64,000 nucleotides of DNA from an uncultured Ruminococcus sp. (GCA_902787825.1 CADAHS010000005.1:62001-126000), one strand, 5' to 3'; positions 41,099 to 51,087 are shown, counted from the stretch's first letter. Notes: generated by a model not told the origin, from the letters alone. Numbers and translations: made by a program.

Positions 41099-41890
41099 TT
41101 AGCCGCCAACATACGATTCATACTCAGCCTGGCTGCGGATACCGCCGTCGCTGCAAAGATGGATCGTGATATAGTTAGTAGCACTTCCGTCCTTAACATC
41201 ACAGAAATCGAGGAACTCATCAACAGAGAACTGCTTATCCCATGCAGATGGAGAATGAGAACCGCCGAACATTCCCGGATTACTGCTTATTCCCATTACA
41301 GGATCAGATGTACCGGCAATGATACCAAACTGAAATTTTCCTCCGTCAAGCAGCATGCTGTTTGGTTCATCTGCATAAAGTGTAAGGTCCTTGTCAAAGA
41401 ACTGACCGCCGTCTGCCTCTGGTGTTGAAGCATAGAAGTCAACATCAGAACCCGAATTGTTAATAACTGTTATCCAATACTCACCCTCGTCAGGGTTAGG
41501 ACCGATCTCAACGTTCTTTGATCTGAAAAATCTGAGCTGATAATCGGTATCCTTGTTATCCTTATCCTGTCTTCTCGCAAGATAGCCGTAGGCTTCGGTC
41601 GTGATATTGTATCCGGCAAATGGGGCAGAAAGAGTGACCTTATTGTCGCTTCCGCCTCCGGTCGCAAGCTTGCTGACCTTGATGTCCATACCGTAGTTTG
41701 TAACGTTGGTATCAAAGCTTTCAGCAGCCGCAGCCTGAGAATACATTTCTCTTTGACGCTGATAATTATCCTTGTTCTGATTCTTTGCTGCAACAGCAAT
41801 AGTAACGAACATTCCTGCGATTGCGCCCAGGATAGCCATTGATATGATAACTTCGACGAGAGTCATACCTTTTTTATTGCACTTTTTCAT
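41099..41890 (-). CDS. Prepilin-type N-terminal methylation protein
   Basis: 263 residues. The signal KKCNKKG|MTLVEVIISMAILG has the expected Gly and Glu. The rest is a globular domain rich in Asn, Asp and Gly without family I can name; it is larger than a major pilin and probably a minor pilin. A GGAG site precedes the ATG. It lies 18 bases after the PilX-like gene and 14 before the large pilin. Confidence 0.85.
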   Translation of the reverse strand: MKKCNKKGMTLVEVIISMAILGAIAGMFVTIAVAAKNQNKDNYQRQREMYSQAAAAESFDTNVTNYGMDIKVSKLATGGGSDNKVTLSAPFAGYNITTEAYGYLARRQDKDNKDTDYQLRFFRSKNVEIGPNPDEGEYWITVINNSGSDVDFYASTPEADGGQFFDKDLTLYADEPNSMLLDGGKFQFGIIAGTSDPVMGISSNPGMFGGSHSPSAWDKQFSVDEFLDFCDVKDGSATNYITIHLCSDGGIRSQAEYESYVGG

Positions 41891-41908
41891 AATAACTCTC
41901 CTCTCCTA

Positions 41909-44116
41909 TCAATAATGGTCGAACCTGTCGAGCTTGAATCCGCTGAGCTGATCCGAATCATTGCCCTTTGAAAGAGACAGAAGGCTTGTTCCGGAAGGTC
42001 TTGTGTATGCGTAGAACGATGTATTGTCACTGTGGAAGCTTCCTGCGATGAACACGCCCATACCAAGGAGCTTGATGCCCTTTGATGTATCAGTCTTTCC
42101 GGCCGAGTCACAGACTGTCACGTTAGAGATACCATTTGTCTTGATAAGGAAGTCAGCCTCAGGACCATAAACTATAGCCTGGAAAGCAGAGTCGTTTGAA
42201 GACTCAAGCTTAGTGTTCTGTCCGAGCAGGAACATGATGTTAGCAGTAGTTGGTTTGAAAGTTCCGGGGATCTCTTCACCTGACGGGTTAAATACAAATC
42301 CGTCGTAAGGCTCACAGTTGTGGTTTCCATACTTACCGTCTGAACGGTTGTACTGGTTCTTGCCCTTGAACATTTCGATATAGGTATCATAGTCAAATAC
42401 CTTGACACCGTTTGCCCAGTTGATATTGCAAGCCTTAGAACCTGTGTGAGTTGAGATACCTGCAACGTCATTCCAACCCAGTGTGATATCTACGCCTGAA
42501 TCCGATGCAAAGTAGCAGTTGTAAGTACGGTCAACAGAGATAACATTACCATCAAGGTCCTTGGATTCCTTCATTGTAGATCTGTTTCTTACAACGATAA
42601 TGAGTTTAGTCTGAACGTTCATACCATTTCTGAGCAGGATGACCTGATCCTTTGTGGTATCATCAACGTCGATAAGGATATGACCTAAGCCGTTGCCGAA
42701 CTTACTTGCATCACTTACAGTGTTGTCCATGATACAGTTCTTTGTGATATGCCAGTTGAACACAGCGCCTTCAGCGGTCGTGTAAGGACCCTTGAAAGAA
42801 GCATCGTCAAACTTGGTTGTTATTGCGCCGGGGCCGTAGAACTTCTTATACTTGCTTGAGAAAGAGCTAACAGGAATATTGGAGTTGCCCATGAAGAAGT
42901 CTTCAGGGAAGAACTTGTAGATATTCTTGTTGTAGGATTCCTTCATATCAGGCTCAGCGCCTCTTTCAACCTTGATATCGCTGAAATTGCTGTGACCTGT
43001 TTCCTTGGAAGCAGCAGAGCAGCTTCCTGAGATAGTACCGCCGACAACAACTCTTCCTGTTACGGTTATAGGAGTGTCGCACTTGAGGTTACCCTCTACA
43101 TAGAGGTCGCCGTTGATCTTGATGTTTGTAGCACCATGGAACCAAGCGTCACCGCTGAGTCCGCCGCCCTTGTAAACGTAGATGTTGCCGAACTGCTTAT
43201 ACTCATTCTTGCTGATATCAAGGTTATGAGTGATAAGGTCAACTTCTCTTTCGGAAGAATCTCCGATATAGGAGTTGTTTTCAAACTTGGAAGTACCGCC
43301 GATATAAACGTAGTTGTAGCCGTTAGCTCTCGGAAGCAGTGATCTGCAGAACATTTCACCTGTGTAGTTTCCGGAGATCTGAACGAAAGTACCACGCTTG
43401 CTGTCGATGATGTTCGGCTTGAGCACGAAGCTCTCTTTTCCGCCTGCACCAGTACCCGGCTGTACGTTACCGAACATTACATATGATCCCTGACCGTTTG
43501 TCTGGTTCTGGAACTTATATGTCTTTTCCTTCTGGTTGACAACAGCCGTGTCACCGATAACGTTCAGGTTGTCCCAGAATGCAGAGCCTTCACCGTGTGT
43601 CTCGATGGTGTTAGTGAACTCAGCAGGTCTGGTCTTGGAATCTGTTGAGATGTGCGCAGCGACCTTCTCGGTCTTATTGGCATATGTTGTATATGCGGTT
43701 ATGACGAGATTTGTCTCGCTGCCGTGATCCTGCGCAATGTTGAGTCTTGTCGTACCGATCCTGTACGATGGGTTTGTTTCTCCGTTGAATGTAACATCTA
43801 CGGTAGTACCCTTTCCTCCGTTTGCAGCTGCCAGCGACTTCAAAGCAGTTACTTTGTTCTTTGAAGCAAGCTTAGCTGCTTCACTGGTGGAATTGGTAGT
43901 ATCTTCGTAGATCTGGTCAACGAAGCTTTTGAGTGTTGTCGAAGCAACAAGATAGGCCTGTTTGTGGCTGTAGTTGCTGTTGGTCTTTTTTCTGTTCTGA
44001 GAAACATAGCCAACGGTAGCCGTCATGAGAATAGACATAACGAGCAAAACTGCAACCGCCGTGACAAGTACAGCACCGGACCTATTAGCACTTCGCTTTT
44101 TTGAGTTCGGTCTCAT
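41909..44116 (-). CDS. PilX-like membrane-anchored protein with long beta-rich region
   Basis: 735 residues. The N-terminus is RSGAVLVTAVAVLLVMSILMT without Glu at +5, the pattern of PilX/PulG-like minor components. The remaining 690 residues are rich in Gly, Asn and Thr with repeated short strands such as INGDLYVEGNL and VTGRVVVGGTI, suggesting a right-handed beta-helix like bactofilins. Two start codons (44119, 44116) follow a GGGTGG site; 44116 has the better spacing of 5. An ATG at 44167 would lie upstream of that site. Possible pilus-base or surface scaffold. Confidence 0.75.
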   Translation of the reverse strand: MRPNSKKRSANRSGAVLVTAVAVLLVMSILMTATVGYVSQNRKKTNSNYSHKQAYLVASTTLKSFVDQIYEDTTNSTSEAAKLASKNKVTALKSLAAANGGKGTTVDVTFNGETNPSYRIGTTRLNIAQDHGSETNLVITAYTTYANKTEKVAAHISTDSKTRPAEFTNTIETHGEGSAFWDNLNVIGDTAVVNQKEKTYKFQNQTNGQGSYVMFGNVQPGTGAGGKESFVLKPNIIDSKRGTFVQISGNYTGEMFCRSLLPRANGYNYVYIGGTSKFENNSYIGDSSEREVDLITHNLDISKNEYKQFGNIYVYKGGGLSGDAWFHGATNIKINGDLYVEGNLKCDTPITVTGRVVVGGTISGSCSAASKETGHSNFSDIKVERGAEPDMKESYNKNIYKFFPEDFFMGNSNIPVSSFSSKYKKFYGPGAITTKFDDASFKGPYTTAEGAVFNWHITKNCIMDNTVSDASKFGNGLGHILIDVDDTTKDQVILLRNGMNVQTKLIIVVRNRSTMKESKDLDGNVISVDRTYNCYFASDSGVDITLGWNDVAGISTHTGSKACNINWANGVKVFDYDTYIEMFKGKNQYNRSDGKYGNHNCEPYDGFVFNPSGEEIPGTFKPTTANIMFLLGQNTKLESSNDSAFQAIVYGPEADFLIKTNGISNVTVCDSAGKTDTSKGIKLLGMGVFIAGSFHSDNTSFYAYTRPSGTSLLSLSKGNDSDQLSGFKLDRFDHY

Positions 44117-44229
44117 CATTACCACCCTTTCATAATCATTAAAACTTTTACCATTACCATTTACCATTATATAGCACGATATGGCAGGCTAAGGTGTTTC
44201 ACTTAACCTACCAATATCAGTTATATCGA

Positions 44230-45117
44230 TCAGAAGCTTGGCTTAGTAAGCTTCTTGATGAGGAAGAGGTTGATTCCGATAGTACCCTCTACCTCTTTAT
44301 CGCCATAATCGAACTCGCTCTTTTCCTTACCGTCCTTATCCTTATTGTCTGTTGGTGTAGGTGTAGGTGCAGGCTCGGTCGATCCGCCGTTCTGCTTAGC
44401 CTGCTTCTCAGCCTCACGAGCTGCGTCCTCTTCAGCCTGGTGTACGTTAGTAATGCTGAATTCAGAAACTACCATGCTGCCCGGAACGTTCTTTGAAAGC
44501 TTTTCGCAGAAGCTCTGGATATCAGCATACTTGCCCTTGAAGTTGAATGAGATCGGATACAGACCGATAGACAGAGCTGCATTCGGGTCGATCTTGAATA
44601 CTGAACCGTCGTCAAACTGGATCTGATCCGGTATTGTGGACTTAGAGTCAGCCTTGCTTGATGAAGACTTCTCAGACTTGGAAGAGCTTGCGCCGATACT
44701 CTCGTACTGATCTACCTTGGTATCAAAGTCTGTTGCAGCCTTCTTCTCGATCTGATAGAAAGGCTTGATAGACTTAACCGAATAGGTTCCGATAGTCATA
44801 TCCGTATTGACGATATTCTGCTCGTCAAGGAGGATATCAACAGTGTTTGTAGCATTCTGAGTTGTCTGCATTGTGTAGAAGTTCTTAGCAAGTTCTTCTG
44901 AGGTATTATATGCAGCCTCAATTCTCTGAGGAAGGTCCTTGTCTTCCTCGATCTTATCATTAAGTTTGCTGAGCTCGACCTGTCTGTCGTTGAGCTCATC
45001 TCTCTTTTCGCCAAGTTCCTGGAAAGCAGGGATAATGAAGAACCATACGCCGATGATCCATACAGCTGCAACCAGAACTATTGTAAGCATTACTCTATCT
45101 CTATGACTCAGTTTCAT
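44230..45117 (-). CDS. pilO: Type IV pilus inner-membrane protein PilO
   Basis: 295 residues. One membrane helix (about 10-33), a coiled coil (35-95), and a ferredoxin-like domain with a Ser/Lys-rich insert and a low-complexity EPAPTPTPTDNKDK stretch near 260. PilO pairs with PilN and holds the alignment complex of the motor. Its ATG overlaps the pilMN stop by four bases. Assignment rests on position, layout and size more than on sequence. Confidence 0.75.
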   Translation of the reverse strand: MKLSHRDRVMLTIVLVAAVWIIGVWFFIIPAFQELGEKRDELNDRQVELSKLNDKIEEDKDLPQRIEAAYNTSEELAKNFYTMQTTQNATNTVDILLDEQNIVNTDMTIGTYSVKSIKPFYQIEKKAATDFDTKVDQYESIGASSSKSEKSSSSKADSKSTIPDQIQFDDGSVFKIDPNAALSIGLYPISFNFKGKYADIQSFCEKLSKNVPGSMVVSEFSITNVHQAEEDAAREAEKQAKQNGGSTEPAPTPTPTDNKDKDGKEKSEFDYGDKEVEGTIGINLFLIKKLTKPSF

Positions 45118-46661
45118 TTCACTTCACCCGTTCCCTTCAAATACAATGTAAGAGTCTTAAGAACAACCTTGTCAGCATTAGGATCCTTCTTTGAGCTGTC
45201 ATCAGTTGTCTCAGCCTTCTTTTCTGCACCGGAGGATTCGTCCTGACCGACACCCTCGTATCCGATATATCCTACTCTGTCAATATACTTGGAGCTAAGG
45301 AATGCGTCACAAAGGAGCTTAACCTCTGACTGTTTGTCAACAGAAACATCATAGAGAATGATCGTACCGTCTTCCTCGTTGTACTCAATGCCCTTATAGT
45401 TAGCCTTCTTTTCAGTCATGATCTTCTTGATCTCATCAAATCTTGCCTGATCCAGGAAAGGCATTGTTGCGATGTTGGTCTTTGTAGCGTCAGCGTACAT
45501 ATTCCACTGGAGTATGTATTCCAGCTTCTTATGCAAAACGCTGTTAGCTCTGATAGTAGCGTTAGCAACTTCGATCTGGCTCTCGGTATCCTCGATATCG
45601 CTTTCTACCGAGCTTGTGCTGATGCCGACGAAGATAGTAACGATAGCGATGAGCACTGCCGAAGCAGCTGCGATAATGAAGCCTGTGATAAAGGTCTGCG
45701 AGATACCGCTGCCGCCCTTGCCCTGCATCTGGTCAACTTCCAGGAGGTTGATCCTCTCTGTCTGCTTATCTCTCTTGTACAGAGCACCGATAGCGTTTGC
45801 AAACACTGTGAACTCAAAGTTCTCATAGCCGGTGATCTGAGAAGGAACTGAAAGTACAGAAGCCTTGATATCAAGTCCGTCGAGCGCATCAACGATCTTG
45901 ATGTAATCTTCGATTCTGCCGTAGAGGATAACGTTCTCAAGTCCGGAGCCGCCTCTTGCCTTGTTGAACTGCTCCATTCTGAAGATGTTCTCGTTGAGGG
46001 CTTCCATGATATAATCTTCGCTCTCATAGTCGTCCGGTGAGATAGGAACGTATCTTGCGAATGCCATCTGACCGTTCTCAAAAAGTGTAAGTCCGAGGAA
46101 GTTGTCATCTACCTGGCAAACGAGCAAAGGCATCTTGTTAAGGTTGGTCTTGTCTGCAAGAACGATTCTGGAGATCGAGTTACATCCGATATTAACGGAT
46201 TTAAGTGAGATACCCAGAACACCGAACAGCTTTCTGAAGCTGTCAACTATCGAGCTTGGGCAGGCAGTTGCGAGCACCTTAACAGCACCCGGGTTATCTG
46301 CGCCTGCTTCACCGACTACTGAATACGAGATCGAGTAGTCGTCCGAAAGACCCATTTCCTGAGCCATCTGATTCTGTACCATGGTAAGGAACTCAGCGCC
46401 CTTGCCCTTTGGTACGATAAGCTCCTTGAAAACGATGTTGCTTGACGAGAAAGTAACGATCGCTTCTCTGTCATTCATCATCTGAGCTTTGAGTTCTGAC
46501 GAGATTATCTCGTTCAGACCCGAAAGGTTGATTACTTCTCCGTTGAGGATCATATCCTCCGGAATGTCGATCGTAAGTGATTTTTCGATCTTGATCTTGT
46601 TGGCGGTATTATCGCCTTTAACTACATTGATTTGTCTATCTGAAATATCAAAAGACAGCAT
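45114..46661 (-). CDS. pilM: PilM-PilN fusion protein
   Basis: 515 residues. Residues 1-315 are an actin-like PilM domain (SFDISDRQINVV, AIVTFSS, the FARYVPIS segment). A membrane helix at about 327-350 (FITGFIIAAASAVL) then begins a PilN-like coiled coil and globular part, with SSVESDIEDTESQIE. In most pilus systems these are two genes and the PilN N-terminus binds PilM; here they are joined. It overlaps pilO by 4 bases. Confidence 0.85.
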   Translation of the reverse strand: MLSFDISDRQINVVKGDNTANKIKIEKSLTIDIPEDMILNGEVINLSGLNEIISSELKAQMMNDREAIVTFSSSNIVFKELIVPKGKGAEFLTMVQNQMAQEMGLSDDYSISYSVVGEAGADNPGAVKVLATACPSSIVDSFRKLFGVLGISLKSVNIGCNSISRIVLADKTNLNKMPLLVCQVDDNFLGLTLFENGQMAFARYVPISPDDYESEDYIMEALNENIFRMEQFNKARGGSGLENVILYGRIEDYIKIVDALDGLDIKASVLSVPSQITGYENFEFTVFANAIGALYKRDKQTERINLLEVDQMQGKGGSGISQTFITGFIIAAASAVLIAIVTIFVGISTSSVESDIEDTESQIEVANATIRANSVLHKKLEYILQWNMYADATKTNIATMPFLDQARFDEIKKIMTEKKANYKGIEYNEEDGTIILYDVSVDKQSEVKLLCDAFLSSKYIDRVGYIGYEGVGQDESSGAEKKAETTDDSSKKDPNADKVVLKTLTLYLKGTGEVK

Positions 46662-46711
46662 TTATTCTTTCACCTCTTATTATTATTCAGTGATCTCCCA
46701 CTGTTTGTTTC

Positions 46712-47908
46712 TTAACTATCCTCGATGCCTTCCAAGCTACCGTAGAGCAGTGGGAAGATACCGGCAAGGCAAAGACCGATACAAAGTCCCATGAACACGA
46801 TGAGCAAAGGCTCCATAAGTCCTACAAGTCTTGTAACGGCTGCATCTGCTTCTTCCTCGTAGTAGTCAGCAGTCTTTTCAAGGATCTCGTCAAGCGCACC
46901 GGATTCTTCTCCGACGTAGATGATCGAGGTGAACATTCCCTCGAAGATCTCAGTCTTTGCAAGAGCCTGTGACATAGGCGAGCCCTGCTTAACGTCGTCA
47001 ACGACCTGTATGAACATTTTATCTACATATGAGTTGTTAAGGATCCTTGAAGATCTTTCAAGGCAGTCGATCATCGGGATACCACTTGAGTAAAGAGATG
47101 AAAGAGTTCTTGCGAATCTACCTTCATAGATCTTTACCATCAGTTTTCCGACAGCCGGCATCTTGATCTTGATGTAGTCGAATTTAAGTCTTACAGACTC
47201 GACCTTCAGAGCATAGATCCAGCCAAAAATGATAACGAACACTGCGATCAGAAGTATGTACCATTTGCCCTTTATGAAATCACTTATAGCAAACAAGGCT
47301 TTTGAAAGTCCGTTCATCTTGGACTCATCCATCAGTCCTGCGAATATAGGCATGATGAACGTGAACATTCCGACAACCATCGCTAAGCACAGAACACCCA
47401 GGATGATAGGGTATGTCATAGCACTCTTGACCTTGTTGTTCAGTTTGTTTGAATTCGCATAATAGTCGCTGAGTCGCTGCATAGTAACGTCGAGGTTACC
47501 TGCGGTCTCACCGGCGTCTATCATCGAGATCATGAAGTCAGGGAAGCAGCCCTTCTTTTCTTCGAGCGCCGACGTAAAGCTGGCACCCTTTTGCACCTCG
47601 TCGTAAACGTCCTGCCATACAGCCTTCGGCCTTGGCTTTTCTTCTTCTTTGTAAAGAATGTTCAAAGCCTTAACGATCGTCAGACCCGAAGTCATCATTG
47701 CGGCAAGCTGCCTGCACGAGAATGCAAGCTCTTTTGTTTTGAACTTGTACACCGATTTCTTCGATGAACCGATTCCCTCGGAATAGCTTACAAGATAAAG
47801 ACCCTGTTCATAGACTTTGTCCATGACCTCCTGCGGGCTCTCAGCTTCAAAACTGCCCTTTATGGTCTTACCTGTAGTATCCTTGGCAACATAGGTATAC
47901 GTTTTCAT
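46712..47908 (-). CDS. pilC: Type IV pilus platform protein PilC (GspF family)
   Basis: 398 residues with two GspF repeats and three membrane helices (about 175-195, 220-240, 370-390). It begins MKTYTYVAKDTTGKTIKGSFEAES, split by a typical signature, and has the ESGALDEILEK and GETAGNLDVTM repeats that define the family. It is the first gene of the pilM-pilin operon, with a GGAGG site and a promoter at 47992-48020. Confidence 0.95.
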   Translation of the reverse strand: MKTYTYVAKDTTGKTIKGSFEAESPQEVMDKVYEQGLYLVSYSEGIGSSKKSVYKFKTKELAFSCRQLAAMMTSGLTIVKALNILYKEEEKPRPKAVWQDVYDEVQKGASFTSALEEKKGCFPDFMISMIDAGETAGNLDVTMQRLSDYYANSNKLNNKVKSAMTYPIILGVLCLAMVVGMFTFIMPIFAGLMDESKMNGLSKALFAISDFIKGKWYILLIAVFVIIFGWIYALKVESVRLKFDYIKIKMPAVGKLMVKIYEGRFARTLSSLYSSGIPMIDCLERSSRILNNSYVDKMFIQVVDDVKQGSPMSQALAKTEIFEGMFTSIIYVGEESGALDEILEKTADYYEEEADAAVTRLVGLMEPLLIVFMGLCIGLCLAGIFPLLYGSLEGIEDS

Positions 47909-47991
47909 TTTTTATAGATACACCTCCACCAAATAATGCAACTTGTATTTATTTGCATATAAGCACAATACACACATTATGCATTTTATAC

Positions 47992-48020
47992 ATTATAACA
48001 TCTTTTCCCCATTTAAGCAA
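47992..48020 (-). promoter_or_regulatory. Promoter of the pilC-pilM-pilin operon
   Basis: Minus-strand TTGCTT (48015-48020), 17-base spacer, TATAAT (47992-47997). The gap 47909-48206 is very AT-rich; besides this it shows TGTACA-AAA-TGTACA (48159-48173), but no gene. Confidence 0.6.
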
Positions 48021-48206
48021 TAGTTAAAAATCACTTTTTATCGCAATTTTACAACGAAATACTTACTTGTTTTTTATTCATTATACACAAATAAGATTGT
48101 TAAATTAACCAATTAATGAAATAATAGATTAAATATTGACGTTTTTGCAGAAATTTATGTACAAAATGTACAATGCGTCACAAACTATTATTAAATTACC
48201 TGTATA

Positions 48207-48869
48207 TCAGTATCCCAAAGGCTGTGCAACGAGTATAACTTTATACCTGCCGACGTGCCGTTGGAATGATGAAACGAGGTAGCTGCAGCATATCCTTGAC
48301 GGGTTTCGGCAGCCGCTGGGAGTCTTGCTGCCATTCTCGCAGCAGAAGCATTCTCCGCTCTTTGAGCAAGGGGTCTGCACATTCAGCCGTGTGGTGTTTG
48401 CCGGTGCAGCGACCTTCTTGACTCTGATAACAGCCTCGTCAAGATCTGCAACTATTTTGTTGCAGCCCACAACGAATATGACCGACTTTGGACCGTAAGC
48501 GATCGCAGCGACACGGTTGGAGTTTCCGTCAACATTGTAAAGCTCTCCGTTCATAGTCACCGCATTTGCTGATGTCAGGTAGGTATCTGCCGAGAATGCC
48601 TTGCGGTAGATCTCCTCAGTTTCCTCTCTTGTTGTGCACTTTGAACGGTCAAGAAAATTATATTTCCCGCTTTTCATAAGATCCAGCACACCGCTTTCCG
48701 AAAGCGTTACCGATCCTCCGCAGGAGATCGTTTCTCCCTCGCTGAGCAGCTCGCTGACCTTCTGAACAGCCTGTTCGCAGTTTTCAACAACGAACGCCTG
48801 CATATTGTTCTTTTCCAGAGCCTTTGCTGTGATCTCAAGTTTCTCAAGCACAGTTAATTCCTTTTGCAT
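48207..48869 (-). CDS. LUD domain protein
   Basis: 220 residues, the LUD (LutC/DUF162) fold used in lactate and related oxidation. It has the SCGGSVTLSESGV segment near residue 45 and SANAVTMNGELYNVDG near 115. The C-terminal part bears eight cysteines, PCSKSGECFCCENGS and RICCSY, where the family usually has a CxxxGxCxDC motif and RIC; here it is longer. The ATG at 48869 follows AGGAGG; the longer frame would enter recG. It lies 10 bases after recG. Confidence 0.85.
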   Translation of the reverse strand: MQKELTVLEKLEITAKALEKNNMQAFVVENCEQAVQKVSELLSEGETISCGGSVTLSESGVLDLMKSGKYNFLDRSKCTTREETEEIYRKAFSADTYLTSANAVTMNGELYNVDGNSNRVAAIAYGPKSVIFVVGCNKIVADLDEAVIRVKKVAAPANTTRLNVQTPCSKSGECFCCENGSKTPSGCRNPSRICCSYLVSSFQRHVGRYKVILVAQPLGY

Positions 48870-48879
48870 ATCTGTCCTC

Positions 48880-50916
48880 CTAATTATCGGGATCTCCGCT
48901 TGCGAAAAGCCTGTCAACAAGTTCTCTGAGTCCCTTGTTTTCCGGCTTTTCCAGCAGCGGATCATCGCCCGTTATCTTTCTTGCTGTGATCTGTGCGGTT
49001 TTAAGCACATTCATATCCTGTGACATATCTGCTATTTTCAGCTTCGGCAGACCGTGCTGCTTGTCACCGAAAAAATCGCCCGGACCTCTCAGCTTGAGAT
49101 CCTCCTCGGAGATCCTGAAGCCGTCGTTGGTCGATGACAATATTTTCAGGCGTTTTTTCGTCGTTTCGTTGACGTTGTCCGTTATCAGCACACAATCTGA
49201 TTTAAACTGTCCCCTGCCTACACGCCCTCTTAGCTGGTGAAGCTGTGAAAGTCCGAATCTGTCAGCGTTTTCGATCACCATTATAGTAGCGTTGGGAACG
49301 TCCACACCGACCTCCACGACCGTTGTGCACACCAGCAGATCGTACTTGTGAGCCTTGAAATCCGCCATTATCCTTTCCTTCTTGTCCGGGGCGAGCTTTC
49401 CGTGTAAAAGCCCGATCCGATAGTCTTTCAGGCTTCCCTCGCCAAGCTTTTTTGCATAGGTCTTCACGTCCTGAAGCTCCATATCGCTTTCCTCTATCAT
49501 CGGACAAACGACATAGCCCTGTCTGCCCTGGTCAAGGTGTTTTTTCACAAAGTTGAACGCCCGTTCACGCAGCTTGCCTGTAACAGCGTATGTATCCACA
49601 GGCTGCCTGCCCTTGGGCAGCTCATCCAGTACCGAGATATCCAGATCGCCGTATATCATCATCGCAAGCGTTCTGGGTATCGGCGTTGCGCTCATGACCA
49701 GCTTGTGCGGCGAATTCCCTTTTTTAGCAAGCACCGCACGCTGTTTAACGCCGAAACGGTGCTGCTCATCGGTAATGACCAGCGCAAGCTCCTTAAAGCT
49801 CGTTGACTGCTGCACGAGTGCGTGTGTCCCGACAACGACATCATATCCTCCCGCCGCAATAGCCTGTTTCAGCGTATCCTTCTGCTTTGGGGTAAGCGAC
49901 CCTGTAAGCAGAGCGACTCTCACCCCAAGCGGTTCAAGAAACGCCGAAAGCGTCTCAAAATGCTGAGCGGCAAGTACTTCCGTGGGAGCCATAAGGGCAG
50001 TCTGACAGCCGTTTTTGTACGCAAAAAAAGCTGCTGCCGCTGCAACTGCGGTCTTTCCCGAGCCTACATCGCCCTGAACGAGCCTGTTCATCGGAAAGCC
50101 CTTTTGCATATCATCTATGCAGTCATTCACAGCCCTTTTCTGACAGTCGGTCATTTCAAAAGGCAGCGCCGAATACAGCTCGTCCATCTGCACATTTTTC
50201 AGCACATACGCTGTTTTTCCACGGCTTTTTTTGCGAAGCACAGCCATTCCCAGCTGCAAAACCAGCAGTTCGTCAAAAACGAGTCTTTTCTTAGCTATCT
50301 CGTAGCTGTGCGTATCTTTTGGAAAATGGATATTAGCGATCGCAAATTCCTGCGAACAAAGCCCGTTTTCTGCTGCGATCTGCTTGGGAAGAGGTTCAAA
50401 AATGAATCTTCGGCAGCTGTCAAGCGCATTATGAATGTTGCCCCTCAGCAGGTTCTGGGTCATTCCCTCGGTCAGTCGGTAAACAGGCTGGAGCCTGTCA
50501 GGCGTATTTCCCGGGAAAACCAGCGGCGAATTCATCTCCTTGCGGATAAAGTTTCCCGACAGTTTTCCCACAAGATAATACTCCTTGTCAAGCTGGAGCT
50601 GCGAGAACAGAAATCCGCTGTTGTATATCACTATCGTCAGGTCTGCGGTATCATCAGTGAACACGGCTTTAAAAACACTCAGACCCTTTCTGATGCGTGC
50701 CTCAGGCATTTTTCTTACGACCCTGCCTCTGAGTGTGACCGTCTCGTTCAGCGCAGCATCGCTTATAGGGGTGATCGCTGTCAGGTCAATATAGTCCCTC
50801 GGATAATAGCAAAGCAGATCATACACCGTAGCTACGCCCATTTTTGCATATATCTCCGCCCTTTTCGGACCAACGCCTTTGAGGTATGTTATGGGCTTGT
50901 CAAGTTCGCTGTTCAC
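48880..50916 (-). CDS. recG: ATP-dependent DNA helicase RecG
   Basis: 678 residues. It remodels stalled replication forks and Holliday junctions. An N-terminal wedge/OB domain (1-150) starts with ITYLKGVGPKRAEIYAKMG-like sequence; Walker A is QGDVGSGKTAVA near residue 285, the DEQH box is near 384, and motif VI is QLRGRVGRG near 570. The start is GTG at 50916 with GGAGGTGAG upstream. Confidence 0.96.
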   Translation of the reverse strand: MNSELDKPITYLKGVGPKRAEIYAKMGVATVYDLLCYYPRDYIDLTAITPISDAALNETVTLRGRVVRKMPEARIRKGLSVFKAVFTDDTADLTIVIYNSGFLFSQLQLDKEYYLVGKLSGNFIRKEMNSPLVFPGNTPDRLQPVYRLTEGMTQNLLRGNIHNALDSCRRFIFEPLPKQIAAENGLCSQEFAIANIHFPKDTHSYEIAKKRLVFDELLVLQLGMAVLRKKSRGKTAYVLKNVQMDELYSALPFEMTDCQKRAVNDCIDDMQKGFPMNRLVQGDVGSGKTAVAAAAAFFAYKNGCQTALMAPTEVLAAQHFETLSAFLEPLGVRVALLTGSLTPKQKDTLKQAIAAGGYDVVVGTHALVQQSTSFKELALVITDEQHRFGVKQRAVLAKKGNSPHKLVMSATPIPRTLAMMIYGDLDISVLDELPKGRQPVDTYAVTGKLRERAFNFVKKHLDQGRQGYVVCPMIEESDMELQDVKTYAKKLGEGSLKDYRIGLLHGKLAPDKKERIMADFKAHKYDLLVCTTVVEVGVDVPNATIMVIENADRFGLSQLHQLRGRVGRGQFKSDCVLITDNVNETTKKRLKILSSTNDGFRISEEDLKLRGPGDFFGDKQHGLPKLKIADMSQDMNVLKTAQITARKITGDDPLLEKPENKGLRELVDRLFASGDPDN

Positions 50917-50991
50917 GATCTCACCTCCGATCCGCCTTATAATTTTATTATATCACTTTCCCGTTACAATTTCAAGTAATTTCACAAAAAA

Positions 50992-51013
50992 AGACAGGGA
51001 AACCGCCCTGTCT
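50992..51013 (-). terminator. Terminator of the DUF1846 gene
   Basis: AGACAGGG / CCCTGTCT stem, loop of six, followed on the minus strand by a run of T. It also lies upstream of recG. Confidence 0.88.
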
Positions 51014-51087
51014 TTGTATAATGTTACTTATTGCCGAATGATCCGGACGGTCATACAACAGATCGACCGATCGTTTCAGAAGAAATA

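Noticed and set aside
49822..50979. Plus-strand 385-codon frame
   Set aside because: Antisense to recG, which has all helicase motifs; no ribosome site.
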